NCBI GenBank assembly: GCA_036429605.1
Contig: CM071591.1
Span: forward strand, 434,001 to 498,000
Origin: Cladobotryum mycophilum
Lineage: Eukaryota; Ascomycota; Sordariomycetes; Hypocreales; Hypocreaceae
Length of the DNA stretch: 64,000 bases
Direction of reading: 5' to 3'
The notes below the pieces were generated by a model that saw nothing but the letters and a program-made list of their open reading frames with translations, was not told the DNA's origin and did not search any database. This document shows, piece by piece, positions 1-11,681 of the stretch (its first letter is position 1; each line of letters opens with the position of its first letter). The position numbers were made by a program, and so were the translations under genes.

Positions 1-1107
1 ACATTGCTAGTCAGGGTCCTTTGCCGGATACTTTCGAGGTAAGTCCTAAACCCACCCACCCGCCATTGTCTTTAGAGTCGTGTTCTGATGTAGTTGTAGG
101 ATTTTTGGTCAGTCGTTTGGGAGCAGGACGTCCGTGTCATTGTAATGTTGACGGCCGAGACCGAAGGCGGTCAGATGAAGTGTCATTCCTACTGGAAATC
201 CCGCGAGTTTGGTCCCATCAGGCTGAGGCAACAGTCTGAGAAGAAGGTGTCTTTGGAGCTTGACAAAAGTAAACCCAGCAGCGCAAGCGAATTGAGTCGG
301 AGGCGAGCGAATACGACAACCACCGTGGAGGGTTCGACGACCAACGGCCAGAGTCCTCAAGGGCAAGCTGAACCGCCATATGTCATTATCCGCACGTTTG
401 CCATCTCTCATTCGGCCCACCCTTTCGCACCGCTTCGGGAGGTTACACACCTGCATTTCCCCTCTTGGCCCGACTTTGGAACTCCAGCACAGCCGTCCCA
501 TCTCCTTGCGTTGGTGGAGCTTGCCAACGTAATACAACGCGCCGCCCTCCCGGTCGAAACCGCGTCGGTTGTCGGTTCCAGTAAGGCCGCTAGCGATGGC
601 TTCCCTCTCACATGGTACGATGAGCCGGAGAAAGAGAGTGCAGCTCGGCCGATGCTGGTCCACTGCTCTGCAGGCTGCGGCCGAACTGGAACGTTTTGCA
701 CGGTCGACAGTGTAATCGACATGCTGAAGCGCCACCGACTCGCAAAGGCATCCAAGGGACATTCATACTTTAACGGTATGGGAGGAGGCGACGTGTATAT
801 GGCGGATTCTGATGATGCCATTTCTCCTCTTACCGAGAAAGAGATGAATGGCAAGCAGAGTGCGACACTCGAGAATGGCAAATCCGAGCCATCGAAATTG
901 GATACAGCGTGGCTGAACGATGATTCAGTCGACCTAATTCAGAAGACAGTAGAGGACTTTAGGGAGCAAAGAATCAGTATGGTCCAAAGTCTACGACAGT
1001 TTGTGCTATGTTACGAGACGGTACTGGAATGGGTAAACAGGGTGAATGACCGGGGCACAACAGCACCTGGAGGAAGACGCCGAAGCGGCAGTCTCCTGGA
1101 AGCATGA
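1..1107 (+). CDS. Protein tyrosine phosphatase, C-terminal part (5' end outside window)
   Basis: Classical tyrosine-specific phosphatase that removes phosphate from phosphotyrosine in signalling proteins. The visible exons are 3-38 (reading ASQGPLPDTFE, the conserved segment before the phosphotyrosine loop region) and 100-1107. Intron 39-99 starts GTAAGT, ends TAG and joins in frame to DFWSVVWEQ. The P-loop HCSAGCGRTG lies at 661-690 with the catalytic Cys codon at 664-666. The WPD-loop Asp is in WPDFG at 466-480, and a Q-loop-like QRISMVQSLRQF lies near 970-1005. A Ser/Thr-rich insert sits between the pTyr region and the WPD loop (about 255-380), as in fungal Pyp1/PtpB-like enzymes. The stop at 1105-1107 follows soon after the last helix, so the C-terminus is complete. 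The N-terminal, probably regulatory, part is missing. I am confident of the family but not of the orthologue. Confidence 0.93.
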
Positions 1108-3096
1108 TAGTGATTGAGGATTGCGCCAGCGCGGCGACGAGCAAGACGAATTACAGGGCGACGAACATGCATATGCAAGGGGTCGCACGCACGCACGCAC
1201 ACCGAATCACCAGAAACATAGCAAGCATCTCATCACATCGGTACATGAAAGGGTGACGAAAATGAGCAAAGAAAGTACATGGCGTTTGCTGGAAAGGGAT
1301 CATTTTGATTTTTTGCAGCATTGGAATCACGAGGATTGATGCATTCACGTAAGTTAAAAATTACAAAAAGCCAATAAATTGGCGCAACACGGGTTGGTTA
1401 TGGGAAATGACCATTGTGTTTGCATGACGAGGTGTATATATTCGTGTTACTATTCCGTATCCTCATTGTAATTGGCATCTGAATAGAGGATGCTTTGAGT
1501 CTTTTGAAATCTCGATTGTTAGATTGACTCTGCTGTTGTACGCATGTATGTGACAGTCATATACGCACATACACACACAGACAGCTTTTCTTCAGCATAC
1601 CTTGTCTTCTTTTATTTTAGCATTAAGCATCTATAGATGACTAGATATTTGAATATCACTGGTTCGAATCACTTCAATACGGACGCATGCGGCGGGAAGT
1701 GGGACGAGAGGTGTTGTGCATTTGCAGCCACCAGCAGCACAGCACCAGCAGCACCAGCATATGGAGAGATGCATGCACTCACAGGGCTGAAATGCCAGAT
1801 GAGGAACCTTGGGAAATGCAAGATGCTGCTGGGATGGAAATGCGCGTTATCCCATGCTGTTTCACGTTGTGGTTGGAATGCATGGGGTTGGGGATGTCTG
1901 AGGGCATCATCACTTGACTCGTATCATGTGCAACAAGATGGTGTATTATGTGATATTGATGACGAGGATGATGGTGAAACAAAAAAAAAAAAAAAAAAAA
2001 AGAGAAAAAAGTCTGAATCAAGAGATGTCCATCTGTTAATCTTGGCCGTATTACGAATTGTCCATGCACAATTGCAACATCGGCATAGCATCTGACATGC
2101 ATCCATTCCTTACTCTGGCTTAGACGGCGCGCACATCAAGGGAGGGTGTGGAAGAGGTTAGCAGGTTACGGAGTGACATGGGTACATTGGTACTCAAGGT
2201 ACGTACCGCCCATTAATAATTGTGAAGGGGAATTTGCTGTGACGGATCCACCCTTTTTTCTTAAGCTGAAACTGGGAAGCTGGAACCTTCCCTTCCTTCC
2301 TTGCATTACTGGGTGCTGGGCTGTTGTCATCATCCCCCGCCAACGGGAAGAGGCAAAGGACGCTGACTGACCACACCTTCCCTCGATAGACCGAAGGGGT
2401 CATGCCCAATCAGTCATAAGTCATCCAATCCGTCATCATCATTCATTGATTCAGCCCAGCCTCTCTTTTCCCCTTCCTGTCCAACAAACACACACACATT
2501 GGCATCGGCATCGGCATCGGCATCCCTTCAGATTGTCTGGGGCGAACGAGGAAAGAAACTTGAAAGAGCTGAAACCCTTGTCCGAGGCTGTCCGTTTCTT
2601 TCGTTCTCTTTCTCTCTCCCTTTGGTCACTCATTTTTAAAACACCTGCTTGTCCTCCACTCTTCGCGTTGTCGAGGTTGCCTACATACAAACATACAAGA
2701 ACCAACTTCTGGCTTATCGCTCTTAGCGGACTTTTTTCGTTTTTCTTTATCAGTTGGCGGATACTATATTTTTGTTGGTTCTTTTTCCTTCTCATTGTGT
2801 CTCTGACTCGGCAGCGCGCGCCACTCCACCACCCCTCGCTTGCGTCGTTGTTGTTCGTCGATACACCTGCCGCAGCGCCACTGAGATTAGATCTTGAACC
2901 TTCGGCCTCGACCCCGACCTCGACAAATTGACTTTGTCTTTGCAGATCCACGATACGAAGAACGTATATTAGAGTTTTACGAGTGCATAGGCAAAGAAGA
3001 GGGGATTCGGAACACAAGCCCCCCTTCATCTATTAGAACCCCCCTTTTTTTCGTCATTGTTCTCCGGTTTTACAGCATTATCGATCATTCCTCATT
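1108..3096. other. Intergenic: phosphatase 3' side and long leader of the next gene
   Basis: No credible gene. It holds a short GCAC repeat (1185-1200), a CA-rich stretch near 1565, a run of 21 A at 1981-2001 and four copies of GGCATC at 2501-2524. From about 2430 to 3096 the plus strand becomes pyrimidine-rich, which fits the promoter and 5' leader of the gene starting at 3097. Short open frames here lack coding character. Confidence 0.6.
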
Positions 3097-6000
3097 ATGG
3101 GCGACTTCTTATCATCCGACACAATGCATCCCTCACCCGACGACTTTGTTGATGCTGCGCACAACCTCGAAGAAATTAACGATACTCGGTCAGAAGACAG
3201 CAGCATGGATATGGATCTAGATCTGACCATGCCGCCCGCCGAGGACGATGTCCGAGAGCAAGATAGACAAAACTTCACGCCGCCACCTCGCATCGCCGCC
3301 CGTTTCTACAGACCCTCACAGGCACGCCGAAAAGACTCGGCTGCCTCATCGCGTCGCAACTCCATCTCCTCCGCCCACTCGCGCTGTTCATCAATTCAAC
3401 CTTCGAGTCGTCATAATGAAGAAGACCAGAGCAAAATCGTTGCGCAGCATCTTCGCAGGGCCTCGTTCCTCGAAGACCGCCGCGCCCGTCTTGCCGACCG
3501 TGCCGCACATGCTGAAAAGGTGCGATTACGGGCTGCTTTAGCCAAAGCGGCCCCTCGTGGGCAGACCACTTCCGAAGAACGTGCACTCGCTGCGCAACAA
3601 GCAAGAGAGCGCAACCTGGCCGAAATTGTCGCCAACTGCGCAGAGGAGGTAAAGAAGGCGAAACAAATTGCCGAGGCGACCAAAGAGAAGCGAGAACAAG
3701 AGCTCGCCAAGATGAGAGCCCAGATGGAGGAGCGCATGGCAGAGGCACAAAAGCGAAGAGAAGAGCTAAGAAATAAGAGCACAACTCGACGTAGCCGTGG
3801 TCAGAGCATCGTGATACGGAAGCCCGTTGACGTTTTGCCAGACGTCAAGGAACGAGATGCACCCAAATTAACCGACGAAGAGGCTGCCACCAGACTCCAA
3901 GGCTGGTGGCGCGGTTGCGCTAGAAAAAAGATAATCCAGGAATTTGACAGCCTAGGCTTGCATGTCGATGGCATTCGAGATACCTCTTTTGATGATGTTG
4001 TCGAATTGCTGGCACAGGACAAAGTCTTGCTGGTGACGTCTCGACTTCTCAGAATCTGCGGACTCCGCGAGGGGAAACCAGGGTCTGTTGAGGAGATGGC
4101 GGCTGTCCGCACATTCCTGAGTGCCTTCCTGATTCTCGGTCACCCAAACCAAGTGCTGATCAACAAGGATGTCCCTGAGGGCGATACAGCTGAAGAACCG
4201 ATAGCTGGATCTCACAGACTCCCCTTGACAGACCTGAGCAACCCTCAGCTCCAGGATCTTGTTGACAAGGCAAAGGATGTTCTAATTTCTTTTGAGAATA
4301 TTCTTACCTGGCTAGCGCCTGAAAACCGATACTCTCTACCGCAGTCAATGAAGAAGACACTGCCAGAATCATATGCTGTCTTTTACAATGCCTTTATCGC
4401 GTGGAAGTCCAGGGATTCGAATGCTCTGATTGAGGTTATGCTCATGCAGTTTGTGGAACTAGACGCCATCCTGGAAACCGTCAATGAGACCACGGATCCT
4501 GCTGCGGCGGCTTTATATCGCCAAAGTGTACAGGACAGCCAGCTCATGCTGCTTGTGAGAATCAAGAGGCTCGCCGGTGTGGAAAAGGGCAAGAATTTAA
4601 TATTCCAAGCCGTGCGAGAGGCAAGAAAGGCGCGAAAGTCCAAGAAGCAGACTGGTGACACCAAGCCCCGAGTTGCCGACACCGAGAGTGACTCTGCAAC
4701 GACGGCCAAGAGCTTGGTATCGCCCGACTCGCAGACACTTACGCCTCCATCGACACCAGCTAGCAAGACTCAAGCCAGAGAGAAGGGTCTCGCCAAGTTT
4801 GGCCTCAACGGACTTTTGCCTGATAACCGTATCGTAGTGCATGAGCTGGCCATCAACAAGGAGTACCAGATTCCTGCTGAAGAGTATGTTGAGCAACAAA
4901 CGGTGGTGTCAAATATGCTCTACGAGCATATGAAAGAGGCTTTGGAAAAGGATGACAAGGAGGCCGTTTTCGGCGTCTTCATCATCATGGCTGGATCCAT
5001 CAAGGACAAGCTGCAGCGACTTCTCACCTCGGGCAACTCCTTGTACAACTTGGTCGGCGAGACTCTGGATCCAGAACTGGCACGACGTCAGTTTACTCTT
5101 GGCAACTTTTCGTACGAAAAGTTCTTTACATTCATAGGCTCCTTGATGCCTAAACTTTGCGCACCCTTCCGAGATGATGAAGTCAAGGATCTGGTGCAAA
5201 ATAAGTTGAATGATGGGGATCTCGTCGACAGGCTCAGAGTGGTCAACAAGTTCATTGACGTAATGGCTTGTGACTACATCAACTATCTGCTGAGAATAGC
5301 AGCTCCACAGTTGATTGAAACAGCAGCCCCGTACGAAGCGAAGAGGTTCACAGAGGATGTTGAAGGCGATGATATGAACCTGGAAGCAGCAGAATCTGCC
5401 TGGCGATCCGCCCACGGCAAGATCATGGCAGAAGCTCACAAGCGTGATGCTGAAGGCATCAATCATCCAAAGTCGCGACCGTCAGCGTCTCGCATATACG
5501 CGCAAATGCTGGTTGACGTTTTCACTCAGCCGACGCCCATCAATGCTCAACAGATTCCAGAGATGTTGCGACTTGACGAAGCCCGCATTACTGAGGTGTC
5601 AACCATGATTCAGCGAATCATTACTGTCGGCGCCGTACTGCTTCAGTGCAAGAATCTGTTGAAGCGAGATGTGCGATCTCCGTGGAAAACCGAGGCAGCG
5701 CGTATTATGGCTGTCCTTGAAGCCAACCATGGGTCTCGAGATAGCGCCGTCAACGGTGTTATGGCTGCTCTGGAAGCGGGTCGTTCCATGCCCACGGCCA
5801 CAAAGAGCCATCTCCGTGCACTTGTCACCAAAGTGCTTGCAGCTAGTCAAGACATGTCTGTCAACTCGATAGAGCCCCGCGAGCCAGTCTTGCGCCTACT
5901 TCTTGCCCGTCTTCGCAGCAACATTCTGGCTCGCTTAGCATCTGGGTCTGCCACGGAGAAGGTCAAGGCGGCCAACACAGCTGGCGAGAAATTGGCCACC

Positions 6001-6141
6001 CTCGGCTTGTCTGAGTTTGTTGAGAAGGTGAGGCACATTTCCGATCTTTTGGACAAGGTGGGCTCCGTTGATCGAGGAGCGCACAGCCCATGGTGGGACG
6101 AAGTGGCGGCAAAGGTGCAACAAGAAGACGTCAAGGCTTAG
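3097..6141 (+). CDS. Tcp11-domain (Sok1-like) protein with an IQ motif
   Basis: Single-exon gene for 1014 residues. A Ser/Arg-rich N-terminus is followed by a long charged, probably coiled-coil segment (about residues 107-240, Arg/Glu/Ala-rich). An IQ motif (AATRLQGWWRGCARKK, about 263-282) should bind calmodulin or a related light chain. The C-terminal half matches the T-complex 11 family: an LCAPFRDDEV segment near residue 687, then a DYINYLLRIAAPQL segment near 727. In yeast the family member Sok1 suppresses cAMP-kinase defects, so a role in PKA-linked growth control is plausible but inferred. The start at 3097 is the first ATG of the long frame; a second ATG lies nine codons in (MHPSPDDF) and could also serve. 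The stop is TAG at 6139-6141. Confidence 0.9.
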   Translation: MGDFLSSDTMHPSPDDFVDAAHNLEEINDTRSEDSSMDMDLDLTMPPAEDDVREQDRQNFTPPPRIAARFYRPSQARRKDSAASSRRNSISSAHSRCSSIQPSSRHNEEDQSKIVAQHLRRASFLEDRRARLADRAAHAEKVRLRAALAKAAPRGQTTSEERALAAQQARERNLAEIVANCAEEVKKAKQIAEATKEKREQELAKMRAQMEERMAEAQKRREELRNKSTTRRSRGQSIVIRKPVDVLPDVKERDAPKLTDEEAATRLQGWWRGCARKKIIQEFDSLGLHVDGIRDTSFDDVVELLAQDKVLLVTSRLLRICGLREGKPGSVEEMAAVRTFLSAFLILGHPNQVLINKDVPEGDTAEEPIAGSHRLPLTDLSNPQLQDLVDKAKDVLISFENILTWLAPENRYSLPQSMKKTLPESYAVFYNAFIAWKSRDSNALIEVMLMQFVELDAILETVNETTDPAAAALYRQSVQDSQLMLLVRIKRLAGVEKGKNLIFQAVREARKARKSKKQTGDTKPRVADTESDSATTAKSLVSPDSQTLTPPSTPASKTQAREKGLAKFGLNGLLPDNRIVVHELAINKEYQIPAEEYVEQQTVVSNMLYEHMKEALEKDDKEAVFGVFIIMAGSIKDKLQRLLTSGNSLYNLVGETLDPELARRQFTLGNFSYEKFFTFIGSLMPKLCAPFRDDEVKDLVQNKLNDGDLVDRLRVVNKFIDVMACDYINYLLRIAAPQLIETAAPYEAKRFTEDVEGDDMNLEAAESAWRSAHGKIMAEAHKRDAEGINHPKSRPSASRIYAQMLVDVFTQPTPINAQQIPEMLRLDEARITEVSTMIQRIITVGAVLLQCKNLLKRDVRSPWKTEAARIMAVLEANHGSRDSAVNGVMAALEAGRSMPTATKSHLRALVTKVLAASQDMSVNSIEPREPVLRLLLARLRSNILARLASGSATEKVKAANTAGEKLATLGLSEFVEKVRHISDLLDKVGSVDRGAHSPWWDEVAAKVQQEDVKA

Positions 6142-6975
6142 ATCCATAAGGACTGTCTGTGTATGACTTTTTAGAAGCGGATGACTATATGATAGAGAGA
6201 GGCAGAATGAGGTTAGACTCAGCGATGGATTTCCTTTTCTTTGGGATGACTGACACACACCCACACTCTTGTTTTGGGAAATGGCGAGTTCATAGGCATA
6301 CTTGGGATCAGGCGCATTGTATACTGTATAGTATTTTGCAGTTTTTTTCTTCTTCCTCATGCTTCGGGAGTTGGGTTTGTCTCAAGGTTGATTGGCTTTT
6401 GTGTGTTTCCTTGAGATGGCATTATCATTATTATTATCATCATCATCATTGATATGGGGGCAGTATCTGGGATGGGGTTTTCATTGAGCAATTCATGGAT
6501 GAGAAGCATATATGGAGAGGGTGAATTATGGGCAGCCATGCCAATTTTTTTTTTTTTTTTGCAGAATGACAATCTATATCATCTATTTTATATTAATATT
6601 TCTATCCAGGGAGTATGTCCTCACACTCTATCCTTGTTATTCTACTATTCGAAAACTATACTCGGTACTCTGTAGAGTAGTACTTGTAGGTAAGGTAGTG
6701 ATATTAAACCGTAGGGCGGGTCCGTTTTTTGGCGTCAAGTGGGAAAACGGGGGCCTCAGGTTAAACCCGCTTTCAATCTACAAGCTTGCCGGGACCCGAC
6801 CCTTGAAAAAGATTTTTTTTTATATATCTCTCAATCGGAACCACATAAAATTACAGAAGCAACGCGCACGCCCACTCAACTCAGTCACCCCGAAACTACA
6901 AAAGTACCCATAAACTGGAACCCTCCCAAAAACAAAAGTGCGTGTGTGCAAAAGGCGTAGCGCGAGATTTGCCAG
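6142..6975. other. Intergenic 3' region
   Basis: No gene seen. It is AT-rich with a TCATCATCATCATTG stretch near 6438-6452 and a T15 run near 6546-6560. It probably holds the 3' end of the Tcp11-type transcript and the promoter of the aminopeptidase locus. Confidence 0.55.
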
Positions 6976-7250
6976 ATGCGGCAACTGGTCGCACGGCAGC
7001 GGTGGAGCTGCAGGTGTGAGGTGCAGCAGCAGCAGCAGCAATTGAGCTTGCACTTGAGCTTGACCCGAGGCAAGGCGAGGTTTGCCAGTAGCGGCAGCAG
7101 CAGAAGTATCAGTAGCAGTCCGGCATGTATTGCGCAATTGAAGGCGACGACGGCACGAGATTCTTCTTCATTGAGGACTCAGAGGGGGATATCGTCTTCT
7201 ACTACTGCTGCTTCAACGTCCCCATTCTTATCTAGAACTGGTGCTCGGAG
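6976..7250 (+). CDS. Candidate upstream exon: mitochondrial-type presequence for the aminopeptidase
   Basis: This 91-codon open segment starts with ATG at 6976. It contains a short Gln run (CAG repeats near 7023-7040) and then a basic, Ser/Arg/Ala-rich stretch including LTRGKARFASSG and TQRGISSSTTAA, which look like a cleavable mitochondrial targeting peptide. It ends exactly at a consensus donor (GTATGT at 7251). Splicing to the acceptor CAG ending at 7746 keeps the frame and reads ARRAGNPSKMADRDV into the aminopeptidase start at 7766. A branch-like CTAAC lies near 7684 after a long pyrimidine tract. Fungal Ape2-type enzymes are known to occur with and without such leaders. Use of this exon is inferred from frame and composition only. 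Confidence 0.45.
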
Positions 7251-7765
7251 GTATGTTTTCGGCGGTTCCATTTATTCTTTTCTTTTCTTTTCTTTTCTTA
7301 CTGCTTCATGTCATCATTGCGTTGTAGTATGAGGATTATATGGTGTAGGTAGGCAGTAGGACCGGGGGACCACGGACTACTGATTAGGATGGACTCTCTC
7401 TCTCAAGTAAGTAGAGAATGGGAAAGTGTGGTGTCTGGTTGCCCCGCAGTTGCAGCTGGTGGGAGAAGCAATTGGAAACCCCGCCAAAACTGAAACCAAC
7501 CAGCAAGCCCCCAACTTGGACTCTCTCTGTCCCTCTCTTCTTCTCTCAGAGAGAATCTTTTATTACTCAGACCCGAGGGAACTTTTGTCTTCTTTTTCTC
7601 TCTCTCCTCTCCTTTTTCTTCCTCTTCTTCTTCCTCTTCTTCTTCTTCCTCCTCCAACAAGAAACTGGTGGTTGAGCATCCTCGACTAACAACCCCACCA
7701 GCCTCCTCCCAAAGATACCCTTTCGTTCTTGTTCTGCGCACGCCAGAGCAGGCAATCCATCCAAA
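7251..7765. other. Aminopeptidase leader, or intron of the longer isoform
   Basis: This stretch holds TTTTC repeats (about 7275-7299) and a long pyrimidine tract (about 7570-7656). The tract fits either a fungal core promoter just upstream of the ATG at 7766 or an intron (7251-7746) of a longer transcript. No separate gene is seen. Confidence 0.5.
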
Positions 7766-10526
7766 ATGGCTGACCGCGACGTGCTTCCCGATAACATCAA
7801 GCCCTCTCACTATGCCCTCTCCCTCAGAGACTTGGACTTTAAGACCTGGACCTACAAGGGCACTGTAACGTACGTATAACCCGAGACTCTCCTACATCTC
7901 TCAGCCAACTAACGGCCCAACAGCATCCAGTCTCAAGTCACCAAGCCTACCAACCAGGTCATCCTCAACACCCTCGAGCTCAAGCTCTTCAATGCAAAGG
8001 TCCTCCTTGAACACACCAAGTCCGAGCAGACATGGGAGTCCACGGACATCACCTACAACACAAAGGATCAGCGTGCCATCATCACCTTTGACCAAGAGAT
8101 CCCCGTCTCCCAAAAGGCCACCATCGTCATCGAGTTCGAGGGCATCATCAACAATGAAATGGCCGGCTTCTACCGCAGCAAGTACAAGCCCGTCGTCACC
8201 CCTTCTGCTTCCGTCCCCCGCGACGACGAGTGGCACTACATGTTCAGCACCCAGTTCGAGTCCTGCGATGCGCGCCGAGCTTTCCCCGTCTTTGACGAGC
8301 CCAACCTCAAAGCCACCTTTGACTTTGAGATTGAGGTCCCCGTCGACCAGGTCGCCCTCAGCAACATGCCCGTCAAGGAGACCAAGCCCACCAAGGAGGG
8401 GTGGCAGCTGGTTTCCTTTGAGACGTCTCCCGTCATGAGCTCCTACCTCTTGGCCTGGGCTGTCGGTGACTTCGAGTACATTGAGCAGTTGACCGACCGC
8501 AAGTACAACGGCAGGCAGATCCCCGTCCGCGTCTACACTACCCGTGGTTTGAAGGAGCAGGGCCAGTGGGCTCTCCAGCATGCCCCCAAGATCATTGACT
8601 TCTTCTCCGAGATCTTCGACATTGACTACCCCCTGCCCAAGTCTGATCTCCTCGCTGTCCACGAGTTTACCCACGGCGCCATGGAGAACTGGGGTCTTGT
8701 CACCTACCGAACCACCCAAGTTCTCTACGATGAAAAGACGTCCGATTCCCGATTCAAGAATTCCGTTGCCTACGTCGTCGCTCACGAGCTTGCTCACCAG
8801 TGGTTCGGTAACCTTGTCACCATGGACTGGTGGGATGAGCTCTGGCTCAACGAGGGCTTTGCTACCTGGGTTGGATGGCACGCCATTGACCACCTGCACC
8901 CCGACTGGCAGGTCTGGTCCCAGTTCGTCAACGAGGGTATGGAAGCTGCCTTCCGCCTGGATGGTATCCGAGCCAGCCACCCCATTCACGTCCCTGTCCG
9001 TGACGCCCTTGACATTAACCAAATCTTCGATTCCATCAGCTACCTGAAGGGTTGCTCTGCCATTCGAATGCTTGCCAACCACCTCGGTGTCGAGACTTTC
9101 CTCAAGGGTGTCTCCAACTACCTCAAGGCCCACGCCTACGGTAACGCCAAGACCGAGGCTCTCTGGGGTGCCCTCAGCGAGGCCTCTGGCAAGAATGTTG
9201 ACGAGATTATGCACCCTTGGATCTCCAAGATTGGTCACCCCGTCTTGACCGTTGCTGAGGAGCCCGGTCAGATTTCCATCAAGCAGTCCCGTTTCCTGTC
9301 CACCGGTGACGTCCAGGCTGAGGATGACACCACCACCTGGTGGGTGCCTCTTGGTCTCACCGGCAAAAAGGGCGAGACCGGTATTTCTACCCTGTCCCTG
9401 ACCCAGAAGGAAGACACCATCCGTGATATCGATGATGAGTTCTACAAGCTCAACAGCGGCGCCACTGGCTTCTACCGTGTCAACTACCCCCTGCCAGACT
9501 CGCCAAGCTGAGCACTCAGCTCGACAAGCTTAGCACCGAGGACAAGATTTCCATCATTGGTTCCACTGCCGACCTTGCCTTCTCTGGCAATGGCAACACT
9601 TCTGCTCTCCTTACCTTCCTCCAGGGCTTCGGCAAGGAGGAGCACCCTCTTGTCTGGAGCCAGGTCCTCGACTCTCTCGCCCTGGTCAAGTCCGTCTTCA
9701 ACGAGGACGCCGAGATCAAGAAGGGTCTCAACGCCTTCACTGTCAGGCTGCTCGACGAGAAGGTTAAGCAGGTCGGATGGGAATTCCCCGAGGGTGAAAA
9801 CTACCTCGGTGGTATTCTCCGAAAGTCTTTGATTGGCAGTGCTGTTGCTAGCGGTCACCCTGAGTAAGTTTCTGTACTAATCGTCACAAAATGCATCAAG
9901 GCTAATTCATATTGCAGGGTCGTTGCCGAGGCTGCTAAGCGATTCGATGCCTGGGTTGAGAACCCCGAGGCCAACCCCATTCACGCTTCTCTCCGATCAC
10001 CTGTCTGGCGTGCCGGTATTGACAAGGATGCCGCCCGTGGTACCGAGATCCTAAAGAAGGAGTGGTTCACCACCAAGTCCATTGACGGCAAGCTCATCGT
10101 CCTCGGCGTCCTTACCAACGTCAAGGATGAGGAAGTCCTCAAGACGTCCATTATCCCCTTCAACTTCAACTCTTCTCCCCCTCAGACGCTGTTCCTCCCG
10201 CCGACATGCACGTCATTGCCCGCAGCATTGGCAGCAACCCTGCCGGCCGAAGCCTGCAGTGGGACTTTATGAAGAACAACTGGGACCTTGCCGTCGCCAA
10301 GTTGGGCAACCCCATCGTCCTCGATCGTTTCGTGGGTGCCGCTCTTGGCTCGTTCACTGACGAAGCCGTCATTGGCGAGATTGACGAGTTCTTCAAGGGC
10401 AAGGAGACCAAGAGCTTTGACCGTACGCTCGAGACGGCCAAGGACAAGATCAGGGGCAGAGCCGCCTACAAGAAGCGTGATGCTGCGGCCCTCAGGGAGT
10501 GGTTGAATGCCAACAACTACATCTGA
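7766..10526 (+). CDS. ape2: M1-family zinc aminopeptidase (puromycin-sensitive/Ape2 type), two apparent frameshifts
   Basis: Zinc metallopeptidase that removes N-terminal residues from peptides. Exons are 7766-7869, 7924-9863 and 9918-10526; both introns are 54 nt with GTACGT and GTAAGT donors. The substrate-recognition motif GAMEN lies near 8680, and the zinc site HELAH starts at residue 322 (8783) with the third ligand Glu at residue 345 in NEGF, the spacing expected for M1. The frame breaks twice: at a C5 run (9487-9491, where YPPARLAKL is expected) and at a second C5 run (10177-10181, where SSPPSDAV is expected). One extra C in each gives 2655 nt, exactly 884 codons plus stop, the usual family length, so these are most likely sequence errors. 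It ends convergently with the phosphate carrier gene. The C-rich codon use suggests strong expression. An upstream presequence exon may give a mitochondrial isoform. Confidence 0.96.
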
Positions 10527-11681
10527 CTGAGAGGACGATTGTAAATGTAAAAAAGAAAAAGGAGGAAATAAAATATGTACATGATGGGAAATATGAGGCT
10601 CGGTAGGATGATACCGAAGCTTGTTAGAGCAAGCTTGAAACAAAATAAATGATACTCCATTGTCGCGCATCTTATAACTCTTGAACCAACAAACCCGTGA
10701 GCGAGTGACTCCACCATATCTAGAACCTATTCCGTAACAAACATGTTCATCCTGGCTACTTGAGTTTATCGACTATGAATACTCCTACCAATGCAGAAAC
10801 GGAGGTCATTGATATTTGTAAAAAAAAAACAGAAATGCAACGAGATTGAATGACCATGTCAAGTCTGTTATCAAGATGATTTTGATACAAACCACCACTC
10901 ATATAATAAGACAGAGGGGAGAAACTAGAATTCCAACTTCTCATCATACCCTCATTTCATAATACGAAACGACAACGGTGAATAACCATGTGTGAGAGAA
11001 GAAGAAAACTCGGGAAACATCAGTGATCAAGAGAAAACAATAGATATCATGTACCATATTCAACGTTCTGGCGTTTATTTTCCATTCCTTGAGCAACATG
11101 CCACAATGTTTGTATAGATGTACCTATGACGGGGAACCAAGAAAGCTTGATAGATCCAACATGACCGTGATGTCATTGGACCCCTACTCGCCAAATCATC
11201 ACACCACATCATCATCACATGTTAAATAAGAAGTGGCAGAAAGATGTAAATATCATAGAAAATCGCCAAGATATACACCATTCCAACGAAATCATTTCAG
11301 TTCTATCAAGATGGAAACAAAAGAAAAAATGGACTATTATACAGCCCTCAGCGGGGATGCTACCGGCCTGCCCACTCTATACTTCTATTCAAGGCAAACA
11401 ATAGATGAATGGCACGCCTGTCTTTTGTAAAATGCCTCTTTCATCAAACCGACCAACGATCAGACACAGAACCCCTCCTTTTTTGCTTTCGTTTAAAAAG
11501 GTCCCATGTCAGAGACGAGACTGCCCGCTTCTATACGCAAAGAGGGAAAAACCAGCAGCTTAGGTAAGCCCAGCGCTTGGGCACCACCTCATCGCTGCGT
11601 CCGAGAATCACTGTCCATTTTCTCCAACCACCTCACCTCACCTCTCAACTCTCCAACATCCAACGACGGACGACGCATTAC
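10527..11681. other. Convergent 3' intergenic region
   Basis: AT-rich spacer between the convergent aminopeptidase and phosphate carrier genes. It should hold both 3' UTRs. No open frame with coding character and no RNA gene were found. Confidence 0.6.

Noticed and set aside
1655..1690. GGTTCGAATC near 1662
   Set aside because: Chance B-box match without a cloverleaf.
7901..9238. Long minus-strand open frame (445 codons) opposite the aminopeptidase
   Set aside because: Antisense shadow of a strongly codon-biased gene; low-complexity Gly/Val/Asp/Leu translation and no family motif.
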